This document shows positions 1-8,490 of a DNA stretch of 14,030 bases, piece after piece. The notes beneath the pieces were generated by a model that worked only from the letters and a program-made list of their open reading frames with translations, did no database searches and was not told the origin of the DNA. The translations under genes were made by a program, and so were the position numbers. How positions within the stretch are numbered: position 1 is the stretch's first letter; each line of letters opens with the position of its first letter. The DNA is from Planctomycetaceae bacterium (GTDB lineage Bacteria; Planctomycetota; Planctomycetia; Pirellulales; Pirellulaceae), in assembly GCA_018658605.1 (NCBI GenBank), contig JABHUV010000214.1, forward strand, positions 1 to 14,030. Direction: 5' to 3'.

Positions 1-194
1 CACTAGGGCAGGGCGGTTTGTCCCCCATTGTGTCCCCCATTGATACTACTTTGATTTTCCCCACCCTATATTTACTGTGGTTTTGAGGCGGTTTCACCAA
101 TCCTCTGTGGTGTGCTTTCGTCCGTCCAGAAGCAATCTGAGTCGCTTCAATTTGTGAAAACAGAATAGTGTGGGGCGTAGAGGTACACTCCCAG
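1..194. other. Non-coding left edge
   Basis: No convincing coding sequence is seen here. One + frame stays open to about position 84, but its translation has no recognisable character. The stretch lies downstream of the minus-strand gene that ends at 195. No hairpin followed by a T-run is evident, so no terminator is called. The only structure is a short tandem duplication, listed separately. Confidence 0.5.
19..42. repeat. 12-bp perfect tandem duplication
   Basis: TGTCCCCCATTG occurs twice back to back (19-30 and 31-42) with no mismatch. Short C-run motifs of the TGTCCCC(C)ATT kind occur as dispersed elements in many bacterial genomes, sometimes linked to REP-associated transposases. No transposase or longer palindrome is visible here, so only the duplication itself is certain. 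Confidence 0.6.
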
Positions 195-1937
195 TTAGTT
201 AATAAAAAATACTACGGCTTGATATACAATGAATGCCAGAATTAATACAACCCAGACCACCGAGGGTTTCTTTTCGTTGTTGTTCTTCGAGCGCGAGCGG
301 GAGCTCCCTCGGTTGCCCTTCGCGCGACGCGGGCGTGATCGATCAGGAACGCCATTGTCCGCCTCGAAAGCTAGTTGTCCCTCACCCTCTTGCTCTGCCA
401 ATGAAATGATTGCGCGGAAAGACTCCGTCGCAAACCGGACTAATGGGCGATAAGGTCGAAAATGGTACTGCAATGTACCTCTTAAAACTACCGGGAAAAA
501 TTCGCCGACGTCCTGGAAACGGATCCGCCTTTTTCCAACACCAAATACCTTAAGCAGTAATTGCAACGTCTCAAATATGACGTCGTACGTGACGGGAGGG
601 GAGAGTCCAACGATTGGTGCGACGGTTGCTGCAATCCGGATGGCGTGCGTGGCGATGGGTGGATGGCTAGACTCTGCGTCTGAGCCATCAAAGTTTGAGT
701 GCGGATATTTCTCAACGGCTGCATGCTCCGCTAATGCCTTTACGGGCGCGGACTTAAAGTCCATATTTACCAAATTGCGATTTCGCAACAATCTAAAATC
801 GCCGAATGGAAAAAAGTTAAATACGTCACGTTGCGTGCCAAACATAGACGGACTCAATATGGCGTGCCAAAGTTGTTTCTGAATCTCTCTTACTTTTACA
901 ACGGATACCCCAGTCTGCAACGCGATTACCTCAGCAAAAACGTTTTGTTCAATTGGCTTTTGTTGATTGCTGAGGATTTCACGTCGAATCTGGTCCAAAT
1001 CGTTCCCCTGTGCTTGCCTCCAATGTTCGCCCGCCGGCTTTTTTTCGGATTCGGATAAATCCTCCATTTCTGCATTTGGTTTCGTTGATGCGTTTTGGAT
1101 TGGTTTAGATTCTCGTTGGCGAAGACCGGTTGTAGTATCAATAACTGTCGAATTCTGAATAATTTCATCTGATTCTGGATGTTGTGGGAGGTCTTTTTTC
1201 GATTGGGAAATCCCCTCCGGTTCATTCCGAATTTGTATTACGCCGGGATGAGCGGACTCACCTTCGGTCTCCGTGTCCAGCGATGGCGCGGCCGCTTCTC
1301 CGATACCGGGAACTACGGGCGTTGTAACGGTCTGATCTTTGTAATCGGATCTTAATAGCGGCAGATTTCGAGATTGTGCCCTATTGATGTCGTCGGCCAC
1401 TTCAGAGAGTATGTTTTGCGAATCTAATTGCATTTGTTCTAATTCGGCGAGCAGTTGATCCGCCTGGTCATTCGTCGAAGATGAGGCTTCGAGACTATTG
1501 GCACCAAGTGCCTTTTCAGCGTGTTGCACATTATCGCCAATCATCGTGAGAGAAGTGTTGGATTCTGCCGCACGCGGGGCATTCATCTCGCCCAATTCAT
1601 CGGCCTGTAAATACTGCCGTACATCATCGTATCCAGTAATTGTTATCGTAATCGAGAATTGTTGGGAAAGATCATGTTCCAAAATAGCAAGGGAACGAGA
1701 ACGATTACACCGAATTAATAGTTTCGTATTGCTGCCGGACAAACCCAGGGTAATGGTCTTACCTTTTCGCAATTCCGGACGTCGCGAATAACCCGATGTA
1801 TTGCCTACCCGCGATACCAGTCCCGAGACTTTGTATTTCTTGCCGATGAATTCCGATAGACATGTTTTGCGAGTGTGACTGAAGCGACTGGTTGCGACTA
1901 ACTTATCCAGTTCTGTCACTAATTCAGTATTGTTCAT
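195..1937 (-). CDS. Tail-anchored membrane protein with OB-like and two HU/IHF-like domains
   Basis: Predicted protein of 580 residues from the ATG at 1937. An in-frame GTG at 1970 would add 11 residues; neither start has a clear ribosome site, and ATG is preferred. About residues 30-115 alternate like an OB-fold of the tRNA_anti-like kind (GKKYKVSGLV ... LLIRCN ... FSITITITGY). Residues 120-320 are a polar, probably disordered linker with a short Leu/Glu-rich helical part. About residues 332-406 and 426-515 each show the HU pattern: two helices, then a strand block (FFPFGDFRLL; RFQDVGEFFPVVL), then a Lys/Arg-Pro element resembling the end of HU (DFKSAPVKAL; RPYRPLVRFA). An Arg/Ser/Lys-rich stretch (531-557) precedes one hydrophobic helix (559-579) at the extreme C-terminus, so the bulk should face the cytoplasm. 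Function is unknown; tethering DNA or nucleoprotein to the membrane is an inference. The HU assignment is by eye. It is divergent from the gene at 2161. Confidence 0.75.
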   Translation of the reverse strand: MNNTELVTELDKLVATSRFSHTRKTCLSEFIGKKYKVSGLVSRVGNTSGYSRRPELRKGKTITLGLSGSNTKLLIRCNRSRSLAILEHDLSQQFSITITITGYDDVRQYLQADELGEMNAPRAAESNTSLTMIGDNVQHAEKALGANSLEASSSTNDQADQLLAELEQMQLDSQNILSEVADDINRAQSRNLPLLRSDYKDQTVTTPVVPGIGEAAAPSLDTETEGESAHPGVIQIRNEPEGISQSKKDLPQHPESDEIIQNSTVIDTTTGLRQRESKPIQNASTKPNAEMEDLSESEKKPAGEHWRQAQGNDLDQIRREILSNQQKPIEQNVFAEVIALQTGVSVVKVREIQKQLWHAILSPSMFGTQRDVFNFFPFGDFRLLRNRNLVNMDFKSAPVKALAEHAAVEKYPHSNFDGSDAESSHPPIATHAIRIAATVAPIVGLSPPVTYDVIFETLQLLLKVFGVGKRRIRFQDVGEFFPVVLRGTLQYHFRPYRPLVRFATESFRAIISLAEQEGEGQLAFEADNGVPDRSRPRRAKGNRGSSRSRSKNNNEKKPSVVWVVLILAFIVYQAVVFFIN

Positions 1938-2160
1938 AATGGTTACTTTGGAAAGTTTACGAATTATCACCAGCTAAAGCTAACCGGAGTAACTATATTT
2001 TAGTCAAGCTTATCGAACCGTGAACACACATTTTTAGGTAAACTGAAAAGTGTCTTATCGCTAAGCACCCGTAAACATGCCGTTTAGAATCGGGGAAAGA
2101 CTGCCACAATAGCGTTTTGCAACGAATTAACATCTATCTAGATATTCATTAAAGCTCGTC

Positions 2161-3222
2161 ATGCGTCTCTCAGAATTATCTTCGCCGTTTACCGTGTCAG
2201 CTATTCGGGCATGGCAGCCATCAACTCCCGGCAGTCCTGATGATTGGCGAACATCGCTAGGGCAAATAATCGTGGAAGTAGAGTTATCGTCGGGTATTAT
2301 CGGCCTTGGTGTTGGCGGAGGAGGAGCGGCATCTATTCATGTAATCCACGACGTCATTCTAACGGAACTAGCTGGTAAAGAGTTCGTCACCCCACTTGAT
2401 TTGCATGCCCACATCTGTAAATTCACTAGCTTTTATGGGCTCAGTGGTATTGTGCCGATGGCCATCTCTGGTATCGATTTGGCCATTTGGGATGCCTATG
2501 CAAAGATGAATAATTCATCGGTGTTACATCTATTAGGCGCAAGTCAGGACTACACCGTTAGCTGTCCGATGTACCAGACGGTCCTCGACGATGTAGCCGC
2601 TTTGCACGCCGTGAATCAAGGTATGGCGGCGGTTAAATTACATCTCGGAAGAGATAAAGACGATCCGGATTTACGCGCAATTGAGGAATTGGTACACCGA
2701 ACACGCGACGCAATAGGTCCTGACTGCGAATTGATGTTAGACGCATTTGGGAAATGGAATGTTTCAAACACTCTCGAATTAGCTGATCGAATATATAAAT
2801 ATGATATTGCATGGATTGAGGAACCCTTGCTGCCACAAGATATCACATCATACGCGGAACTTTGCCATCACTCTGCGATTCCAATTGCTGGTGGAGAACA
2901 CGAATATTTATTATGCGGCTTCCAACGCTTAGTGGACGCGCATGCTCACGATGTATATCAACCGGACGTAAATTGGTGTGGCGGATTGTCAACACTAATA
3001 GCGATTTACGACTTGGCGAAAGATAATAACGTGCGAGTCTGCCCGCATCGGGGTAGTGAACCTTTTGCCTTGCCAGCAATAATGGCGCTAGACCCGACCC
3101 CTTTGGCAGAATCCGGGCGTGGTTGGTTTAGGGCATTCGACCCTCAAACGAAGATAGAGAAGGGGAGGGCATTCTGTAATAATGGCTTAGGATTTGGGAT
3201 TGAACTAACAGACTCCAGATGA
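2161..3222 (+). CDS. Mandelate racemase/muconate lactonizing enzyme family protein, L-rhamnonate dehydratase-like
   Basis: 353-residue enzyme of the enolase superfamily. These cytoplasmic enzymes abstract a proton next to a carboxylate using Mg2+, and this subgroup dehydrates acid sugars. The N-terminal capping domain is about residues 10-125 and the barrel follows. Metal ligands are Asp194 (LMLD), Glu220 (WIEEP) and Glu246 (GGEHE). The catalytic pair is Asp269 (QPDVNWCGG) and His296 (CPHRG). His247 directly after the third metal ligand, together with the QPDVxWCGG block, is the pattern of L-rhamnonate dehydratase (RhmD), so that subgroup fits best. The barrel Lys-x-Lys of mandelate racemase/muconate lactonizing types is absent; the equivalent stretch reads VKLHLG. 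No sugar transporter, aldolase or dehydrogenase gene lies nearby, so the substrate cannot be fixed from context. The ATG start has only AT-rich sequence upstream and no clear Shine-Dalgarno. A 110-bp gap separates it from the next gene. Confidence 0.88.
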   Translation: MRLSELSSPFTVSAIRAWQPSTPGSPDDWRTSLGQIIVEVELSSGIIGLGVGGGGAASIHVIHDVILTELAGKEFVTPLDLHAHICKFTSFYGLSGIVPMAISGIDLAIWDAYAKMNNSSVLHLLGASQDYTVSCPMYQTVLDDVAALHAVNQGMAAVKLHLGRDKDDPDLRAIEELVHRTRDAIGPDCELMLDAFGKWNVSNTLELADRIYKYDIAWIEEPLLPQDITSYAELCHHSAIPIAGGEHEYLLCGFQRLVDAHAHDVYQPDVNWCGGLSTLIAIYDLAKDNNVRVCPHRGSEPFALPAIMALDPTPLAESGRGWFRAFDPQTKIEKGRAFCNNGLGFGIELTDSR

Positions 3223-3332
3223 CGGCCCAATGAAATGATGCTTTGTAATCCACGCTGTTATTTTAACCCGTGCGCTGTATACTACCTTGCACCAAATACA
3301 ACCATCTTGGACCAAATGCTGGACACCAACAA

Positions 3333-3941
3333 ATGAATATACCCGCAAGTCTGTTGCCACCAGAAGAACCAGAAATAAACTACGCGAAATCAAATTACAC
3401 GTGGTTGGTGTTCGTTGGGGCAGGACTCACAGTCGTTCCATATATTATGTTTGTCATAAATTTCATTCAGCGGACAATGAATCCGAATCTGTTTTTAGAA
3501 CACCTCGGCAATGAAACTCAGAAAAGTCTGAATGGTGTTGAGGATATGCTGACCTATGTCCTGATGATATTTATGGGGTTATCCGTAGTAGGGATTCTTA
3601 CGGGCCTGATTGGAGCGGTGATTTTGCTATTGAAATATAACTCGGAGGCGGGATTCAAGGCGATTCGTGCTGGCTGCGGTACGTCACTCTGTTGTCAGGG
3701 AATCCTCATTATTTGCGGCTTTACCGTTTGGATTGCCAAGGCGTTAGCGTTGTTCAACGGAGATGTTATCATCGACGACGTCCGCATAATTTACACTCCT
3801 GATCGGCTATATTCGATGTCTACGGTAGTTTTTTTAAATTCCGGAATGATCTGGGGTGTATGGATCATTATATTGCCTGTATTCATGATGATTTATTTCG
3901 CAGAGAGGGATCTTAAACGCCGTGAGCCAACACATATTTAA
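3333..3941 (+). CDS. Four-helix integral membrane protein of unknown function
   Basis: 202 residues from the ATG at 3333. An in-frame GTG at 3270 would add 21 residues of no membrane character, and the ATG start fits a short soluble N-terminus better. Four hydrophobic segments are seen at about 23-45, 72-100, 117-141 and 163-190, followed by a charged cytoplasmic-looking end (AERDLKRRE). A polar loop (46-71) follows the first helix and another (142-160) separates helices three and four. A Cys-rich start of helix three (GCGTSLCC) is notable. No catalytic or transport motif is recognised, so the function is unknown. It lies 110 bp after the dehydratase-like gene on the same strand and is convergent with the secreted-protein gene, whose stop is 38 bp away. 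Co-transcription with the upstream gene is possible but not shown. Confidence 0.8.
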   Translation: MNIPASLLPPEEPEINYAKSNYTWLVFVGAGLTVVPYIMFVINFIQRTMNPNLFLEHLGNETQKSLNGVEDMLTYVLMIFMGLSVVGILTGLIGAVILLLKYNSEAGFKAIRAGCGTSLCCQGILIICGFTVWIAKALALFNGDVIIDDVRIIYTPDRLYSMSTVVFLNSGMIWGVWIIILPVFMMIYFAERDLKRREPTHI

Positions 3942-3979
3942 TGAGTTGGCCCGGTCGTTCTAAGTATAAATCATATCGC

Positions 3980-4660
3980 TCATGGATTATTCCGTATTTT
4001 CCGATACCATGCTGGAATTGGTCGTTGACTCGATTCGCGAGTACTAGGGCTACTGTTATACGACGCGCGCGTATTCCCCGAATGACTGTTTCCATAAGTC
4101 GGTCTATAGTATGCGCCATTGTTCATGTTGTAATGATAGACGGGTCCGATCGACGAAAAGATGGGATTCAAACTCATTCGTACATGCCGGCGGTCCGGTG
4201 AAACGATAGCATTCGCTGTTAATTGAGTTCCTTGTGGTAGCCAACTGACGATAGGCATATATGCAACTTGGGGCTGCCGAAAGTTCCAGGGAAGTCCACC
4301 GAATGGCATCGCACCAAATGCGTTCTGCTGTAACCACATTTGTTGCACCAGCCATTGTCGATAAATCCAGTTGTTCATTTGCTGTTGCCGCTGACCGAGC
4401 AACGCACGTTGTTGTGGATTGAGAATATTCTGCAGCCCATTGATTTGATCACGATTCATGCGATCAACCTGTCCACACCAGTTTTGCCAGTCAACAGCAT
4501 TATTAAACATTTCGCGCCCAGCCTGTTTTACAAATTGCTTTTCCAGTTGCAAATTACTCGCCAGTTGCAACTGTTTAAGAACGTCATGGTCGGCGCGTAA
4601 ATCGGTTTGCGCTCCGGAGATAAACAGCACCAAAAACAAGGAACGGAATAGAGCTTTCAT
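3980..4660 (-). CDS. Secreted Gln/Asn/Trp-rich protein, planctomycete style
   Basis: 226 residues from the ATG at 4660; an AGGAA ribosome-site match lies about 12 nt upstream. The frame stays open to a further start at 4729, but that would bury the signal peptide. Residues 1-23 form a classic signal peptide (basic start, hydrophobic core, likely cleavage after LRA). Residues 25-110 are helical and rich in Gln, Asn and Trp (for example QRQQQMNNWIYRQW). Residues 118-165 contain a Gly/Pro/Trp-rich patch and then QLTANAIVSPDRRHVRM. A block of this kind recurs, from memory, in secreted and secretin-like proteins of planctomycetes. The C-terminus (175-226) is low-complexity, rich in Tyr, Asn and Ser. 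There is one Cys (62) and no lipobox. No enzyme motif is seen; an extracellular or periplasmic structural or binding role is a guess. It is convergent with the membrane-protein gene ending at 3941. Confidence 0.8.
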   Translation of the reverse strand: MKALFRSLFLVLFISGAQTDLRADHDVLKQLQLASNLQLEKQFVKQAGREMFNNAVDWQNWCGQVDRMNRDQINGLQNILNPQQRALLGQRQQQMNNWIYRQWLVQQMWLQQNAFGAMPFGGLPWNFRQPQVAYMPIVSWLPQGTQLTANAIVSPDRRHVRMSLNPIFSSIGPVYHYNMNNGAYYRPTYGNSHSGNTRASYNSSPSTRESSQRPIPAWYRKIRNNP

Positions 4661-4829
4661 TTTAATTAAATTCCTATAAACCAGTGTTTCGATCACATTT
4701 TTAGTAAATAACCGCACATAGCGTGCCATGCGTGAACAGATTATAGTTTTCCATATTTAGTCTATTATACAAGTGAATGTATATACTACATGGCGAGGTC
4801 AAACCGAAAATGCGTTCAAACTCTGACGT

Positions 4830-4857
4830 CGCTTTGACGACACCTGTCATCAAAGCG
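4830..4857. other. Inverted repeat 3' of sdhB
   Basis: CGCTTTGA (4830-4837) and TCAAAGCG (4850-4857) are perfect 8-bp arms around a 12-nt interval that can add three more pairs after one mismatch. It lies about 100 nt downstream of the sdhB stop. No T-run follows on either strand, so it is not a textbook intrinsic terminator. It could be a 3'-end stabilising structure for the sdh transcript. The rest of 4661-4959 shows nothing else. Confidence 0.4.
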
Positions 4858-4959
4858 TCCCAAAAATAGATCGTACTATTACCCCTAGCCGCACATTTAT
4901 GTAATTCAGTGGTTGGGGGTAACCAGTACAGCAACACCGCACGAGCAAATGGGTGTCTT

Positions 4960-5706
4960 TTAAGTCGTGGACCCAACTTTGGCTCGCACAAACTCGCGAT
5001 TAAGAACTCCAATATTGTCCGTACTGATACTTTTGGGACAAGCAGCCTCACACTCACCATAGTTAGTGCAACTGCCGAACCCTTCATCGTCCATGGTTTC
5101 GATCATAGATGTGACTCGTTCTTTACGTTCAGAATGCCCCTGCGGCAAATGTGCTAAGTGGGAAACCTTGGCAGACACAAAAAGCATCGCTGAGGCGTTC
5201 TTGCATGCGGCGACGCAAGCTCCACAGCCAATGCATGCGGCCGCGTCAAACGCAGTTTCTGCGTCTTCCTTGGCAATCGAATTCGCGTTGGCATCAGGGG
5301 CGTTGCCAGTGTTGACTGACACAAATCCACCCGCCTGTATGATTCGATCGAAGCTAGTACGATCCACAACGCAGTCTTTAATAATGGGAAACGCAGTAGC
5401 ACGCCACGGTTCAATGTAGATGTCAGTTCCTTGAATACTTCGCATATGTAATTGACAGGTTGTCGTCGTTTCCGGGCCATGCGCCTGACCATTGATAACT
5501 AGGGAACAGGCACCACAAATGCCCTCGCGACAATCGTGGTCAAATGCAACCCCCTCCTTGCCCTGAATTTGCAGGGACTCATTGAGCACATCAAGCATTT
5601 CTAGAAACGACATATCGTCGGAAATTCCCGTGACACGATGTCGTTCCACGTATCCGGGTTTGTCAGATGCGGATTGACGCCAAATATAGACATTGTAATC
5701 AGTCAT
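4960..5706 (-). CDS. sdhB: Succinate dehydrogenase iron-sulfur subunit
   Basis: 248-residue electron-transfer subunit of respiratory complex II. It passes electrons from the flavoprotein SdhA through three iron-sulfur clusters to the membrane cytochrome. All cluster cysteines are present. The [2Fe-2S] site is Cys59, Cys64, Cys67 and Cys84 (CREGICGAC, then a further Cys). The second domain has Cys158, Cys161, Cys164 and Cys168 ([11 protein letters not shown]) and Cys213, Cys219 and Cys223 ([12 protein letters not shown]). By family analogy, 158/161/164/223 bind the [4Fe-4S] cluster and 168/213/219 the [3Fe-4S] cluster. Length is normal. The ATG follows the sdhA stop codon with no gap (TAG then ATG), and a GGAG about 11 nt upstream lies inside the end of sdhA, which points to coupled translation. 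It is the last gene of sdhC-sdhA-sdhB. Confidence 0.97.
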   Translation of the reverse strand: MTDYNVYIWRQSASDKPGYVERHRVTGISDDMSFLEMLDVLNESLQIQGKEGVAFDHDCREGICGACSLVINGQAHGPETTTTCQLHMRSIQGTDIYIEPWRATAFPIIKDCVVDRTSFDRIIQAGGFVSVNTGNAPDANANSIAKEDAETAFDAAACIGCGACVAACKNASAMLFVSAKVSHLAHLPQGHSERKERVTSMIETMDDEGFGSCTNYGECEAACPKSISTDNIGVLNREFVRAKVGSTT

Positions 5707-7626
5707 CTATTTATAACTCCGTGTTGCTAGTTCAACCGCTTCGAAATTTAATTCTTCTTGGTGACGTGTGGGAAGTTTGTCTTCACCGACATGCTCCCAA
5801 ACGGCTGCATGACAGAAGTCCGCATCATTACGCAACGCCTCGCCCTCGTTGGTTTGATGTTCAGCCCGAAAGTGCCCACCTGCGGATTCATGTCGAGCAA
5901 GTGCGTCACGGCACATTAGCTCACCGAATTCTAAAAAATCGGCCACTCGCCCCGCCTTTTCGAGGGACATATTTAATGTTTGGCTTCCGCCGGTGACTTT
6001 GACCGAGTTCCAAAATTCAGCGCGTAACTCGGGTATCTTCCGCAGCGCCTCGGTCAAGCCCGCTTCGGTTCGCGTCATTCCGCAGTGTTCCCACATAATT
6101 CGGCCTAGCTCGCGGTGAAAGGAGTCTGGCGTGCGGGAACCATTGATATTCAACAGGCGTTGGACAGTGTCGTTACAGGAGTTTTCGGCGTCAACGAAAC
6201 ATTCTGCATTTACTTCCACGCGTTTAGGACTCGCCCCCATCTGTCCGAAATAATGAGAGAGTGTTTGCGGCAGGACGAAATATCCATCCGCGAGTCCTTG
6301 CATCAAAGCGCTAGCGCCTAAACGATTCGCCCCATGGTCAGAGAAATTGGCTTCACCAATTACGAACATTCCTTTAATAGTACTCATCAGGTTGTAGTCA
6401 ACCCAGAGCCCACCCATCGTGTAATGAGGAGCTGGGTAGATTCGCATGGGAACTTCGTACGGATTTTCGGCTGTAATCCGTTGATACATTTCAAAAAGGT
6501 TACCGTACCGTGCTGAAATAGCTTCCTTACCGAGCCGTTTAATGGCGTCGCGAAAATCTAAATAGACGCCAAGACCTGTCGGGCCTACGCCGCGGCCCTC
6601 ATCACATACCTCCTTCGCACTGCGTGACGCGATATCGCGAGGAGCGAGATTTCCAAAACTTGGATATTTTCGCTCGAGGTAATAATCACGATCTTCTTCT
6701 GGGATTTCCCCCGCAGGTCGTTTATCGTCGATTGTCTTGGGTACCCACACACGCCCGTCATTACGTAATGACTCCGACATCAATGTCAATTTAGACTGAT
6801 GCTCACCGCTAACGGGGATACAAGTTGGGTGGATTTGGGTGTAACAGGGGTTAGCAAATCCGGCGCCCTTTTTATAGGCGCGATAGGCAGCTGTTACGTT
6901 ACATCCGACGGCGTTTGTTGATAGATAAAACACATTTGCATAACCACCGGTGGCTAACACTATGGCATCGCCACTATGACTTTCTATTTGGCCACTGACC
7001 AAATCGCGTGTAACAATTCCACAAGCTACATTGTCCTGCGTGACAACATCAAGCATTTCCGTTCTGGTGTGCATCGTTACAGTGCCAGCCCCAATTTGTC
7101 TGCTCAAAGCTTGATAGGCACCAATCAATAATTGCTGTCCAGTTTGCCCGCGGGCGTAAAAAGTGCGTGAAACCTGGGCTCCACCAAACGAACGATTCGC
7201 TAACAATCCCCCGTAATCACGCGCAAACGGAACGCCTTGTGCCACGCAATGATCGATAATTTCATTGCTCACCTCAGCCAATCGATGTACGTTAGCTTCG
7301 CGGGATCGGAAATCACCGCCCTTAACCGTGTCATAGAATAGCCGATGGATACTGTCGCCGTCGCCTGGATAGTTCTTCGCTGCATTGATGCCACCCTGTG
7401 CCGCGATACTATGTGCCCGACGAGGACTGTCTTGGAAACAAAAACATTCAACCTGATAACCCATTTCGCCTAAGGTTGCAGCCGCTGATGCCCCCGCGAG
7501 ACCGGCGCCCACGATGATCACTTTAAAATTTCTCTTATTTGCGGGATTTACCAGCCTAAGAGATTTCTTGTGGATTGACCACAAGTCTTGTACTGGGCCG
7601 TTGGGGATTTGAGCGTCAAGTTTCAT
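5707..7626 (-). CDS. sdhA: Succinate dehydrogenase flavoprotein subunit
   Basis: 639-residue catalytic subunit that oxidises succinate to fumarate in the citric acid cycle, on the cytoplasmic face of the membrane. The FAD-binding Rossmann motif is GAGLAG at residues 40-45. His72 in HSIAAQGG is the usual site of covalent FAD attachment. Substrate-site elements are His266 (TQIHPT), Arg330 ([10 protein letters not shown]), His401 (PAPHYTMGG) and Arg435 ([10 protein letters not shown]). The C-terminal helical domain is complete. The length, and a leader of about 34 residues before the FAD fold, match the larger non-proteobacterial flavoproteins that pair with a single-subunit cytochrome b558 anchor. 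The family also includes fumarate reductases; direction cannot be told from sequence, and succinate oxidation is inferred. The start lies 72 bp after the sdhC stop with no strong ribosome site. Confidence 0.97.
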   Translation of the reverse strand: MKLDAQIPNGPVQDLWSIHKKSLRLVNPANKRNFKVIIVGAGLAGASAAATLGEMGYQVECFCFQDSPRRAHSIAAQGGINAAKNYPGDGDSIHRLFYDTVKGGDFRSREANVHRLAEVSNEIIDHCVAQGVPFARDYGGLLANRSFGGAQVSRTFYARGQTGQQLLIGAYQALSRQIGAGTVTMHTRTEMLDVVTQDNVACGIVTRDLVSGQIESHSGDAIVLATGGYANVFYLSTNAVGCNVTAAYRAYKKGAGFANPCYTQIHPTCIPVSGEHQSKLTLMSESLRNDGRVWVPKTIDDKRPAGEIPEEDRDYYLERKYPSFGNLAPRDIASRSAKEVCDEGRGVGPTGLGVYLDFRDAIKRLGKEAISARYGNLFEMYQRITAENPYEVPMRIYPAPHYTMGGLWVDYNLMSTIKGMFVIGEANFSDHGANRLGASALMQGLADGYFVLPQTLSHYFGQMGASPKRVEVNAECFVDAENSCNDTVQRLLNINGSRTPDSFHRELGRIMWEHCGMTRTEAGLTEALRKIPELRAEFWNSVKVTGGSQTLNMSLEKAGRVADFLEFGELMCRDALARHESAGGHFRAEHQTNEGEALRNDADFCHAAVWEHVGEDKLPTRHQEELNFEAVELATRSYK

Positions 7627-7698
7627 CGCGTTAGTTCATTTTATGATAATTGTGTTTTGTCAAAATCAAAAAGGTTTAAGCACTAGTCCGGTGTGTTA

Positions 7699-8421
7699 TT
7701 AGCTAATTAGTCCCAGCCATATCGCGAGCGGTATGGAAATATTGCCTGCGGTTATAATGCCAGCGATAGCTAGGCCCAAAAGGCGAATAGGTTTCTTGGA
7801 ACTTTTAGTTCTGAGACCTAAAGTTTGCAAAGCGCTCGACGCACCGTGGTAAATGTGTAGTCCCAAAACCGCCTGAAAACAAATGTATGTCAAACTAATC
7901 CAAGTATTTCGAAAACCATCAATGACCATGCCGTAAACGTCAACGCCGTTGTTCGCCGTTACTTTGGGCGGATCTCCAATTTGATGGAAAGTAAAGTGCG
8001 CTAAGTGATAGACCACAAACAGTAAAATTAATAGCCCCGAATAAACCATGAACCGTGAACTAACGGTGGAAGTCTCATATTGATATCGGTAGCTATACCG
8101 TTCACCCATCAGGCCGGCCAGCGGTGCATCAAAAACGACGCCGCCGCGAGCTTGTTGGTTAGCACGGCACAACTTCATCGTTAATACGACGTGTAGGATA
8201 AAGACCGCCAATAATGCAATGCGAGCAACCCACAGCAACGGCCCCAAAGATTTAAGTTTCGCGGCATAGGTATTGAGCGATTCCGGACCCGCAAACACTT
8301 GTAAATTGCCCATCGTGTGAGCCATTACAAACAATATAAGCGCAATACCAGAAACGGCGATGAGCATTTTAGTACCCACCGATGTCAGTGCTAGCGAATG
8401 ATTTGATTGTTGTCTTGTCAC
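7699..8421 (-). CDS. sdhC: Succinate dehydrogenase cytochrome b558 subunit
   Basis: 240-residue di-haem membrane anchor of complex II. It carries electrons from SdhB to quinone and fixes the enzyme to the membrane. Five hydrophobic segments are visible, at about 17-40, 63-85, 125-146, 172-195 and 213-238. Candidate haem-ligand histidines are His35, His77, His139 or His142, and His189. The 42-residue spacing between His35 and His77 equals that between the first two haem histidines of the Bacillus cytochrome b558. This single-subunit anchor, with no separate sdhD, fits the type found in Bacillus, delta-proteobacteria and planctomycetes. The start is a GTG at 8421 without a clear Shine-Dalgarno; the next Met is inside the first helix, so GTG is kept. 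It is the first gene of the operon, with an inverted repeat 48 bp upstream. Confidence 0.93.
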   Translation of the reverse strand: MTRQQSNHSLALTSVGTKMLIAVSGIALILFVMAHTMGNLQVFAGPESLNTYAAKLKSLGPLLWVARIALLAVFILHVVLTMKLCRANQQARGGVVFDAPLAGLMGERYSYRYQYETSTVSSRFMVYSGLLILLFVVYHLAHFTFHQIGDPPKVTANNGVDVYGMVIDGFRNTWISLTYICFQAVLGLHIYHGASSALQTLGLRTKSSKKPIRLLGLAIAGIITAGNISIPLAIWLGLIS

Positions 8422-8468
8422 AAAATTAGTTTAGAGAAAGTTGTTCATAATGGAAATGTTTGGACCCG

Positions 8469-8487
8469 CCGACGTTTATTACGTCGG
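8469..8487. promoter_or_regulatory. 19-bp inverted repeat upstream of sdhC, operator-like
   Basis: CCGACGT (8469-8475) and ACGTCGG (8481-8487) are perfect 7-bp arms around TTATT. It lies 48-66 bp before the sdhC start. The size and spacing are typical of a dimeric helix-turn-helix repressor site. A weak promoter-like pair on the minus strand (8491-8519) sits immediately upstream, so the repeat would cover the transcription start. No T-run follows on the minus strand, which argues against a terminator. Regulator unknown. Confidence 0.45.
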
Positions 8488-8490
8488 GTG

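Noticed and set aside
1938..1970. The GTG at 1970 as start of the OB/HU-like protein
   Set aside because: There is no ribosome site before it, and the ATG 33 bp downstream gives a complete protein; it remains possible but is less likely.
2135..2144. The 10-bp palindrome TATCTAGATA before the dehydratase-like gene as an operator
   Set aside because: It is short and AT-rich enough to be chance, and it lies within 16-25 bp of the ATG with no promoter-like pair around it.
4701..5087. A 128-codon minus-strand frame overlapping the end of sdhB
   Set aside because: About half of it is out-of-frame sdhB sequence, and the remainder has no domain or ribosome site.
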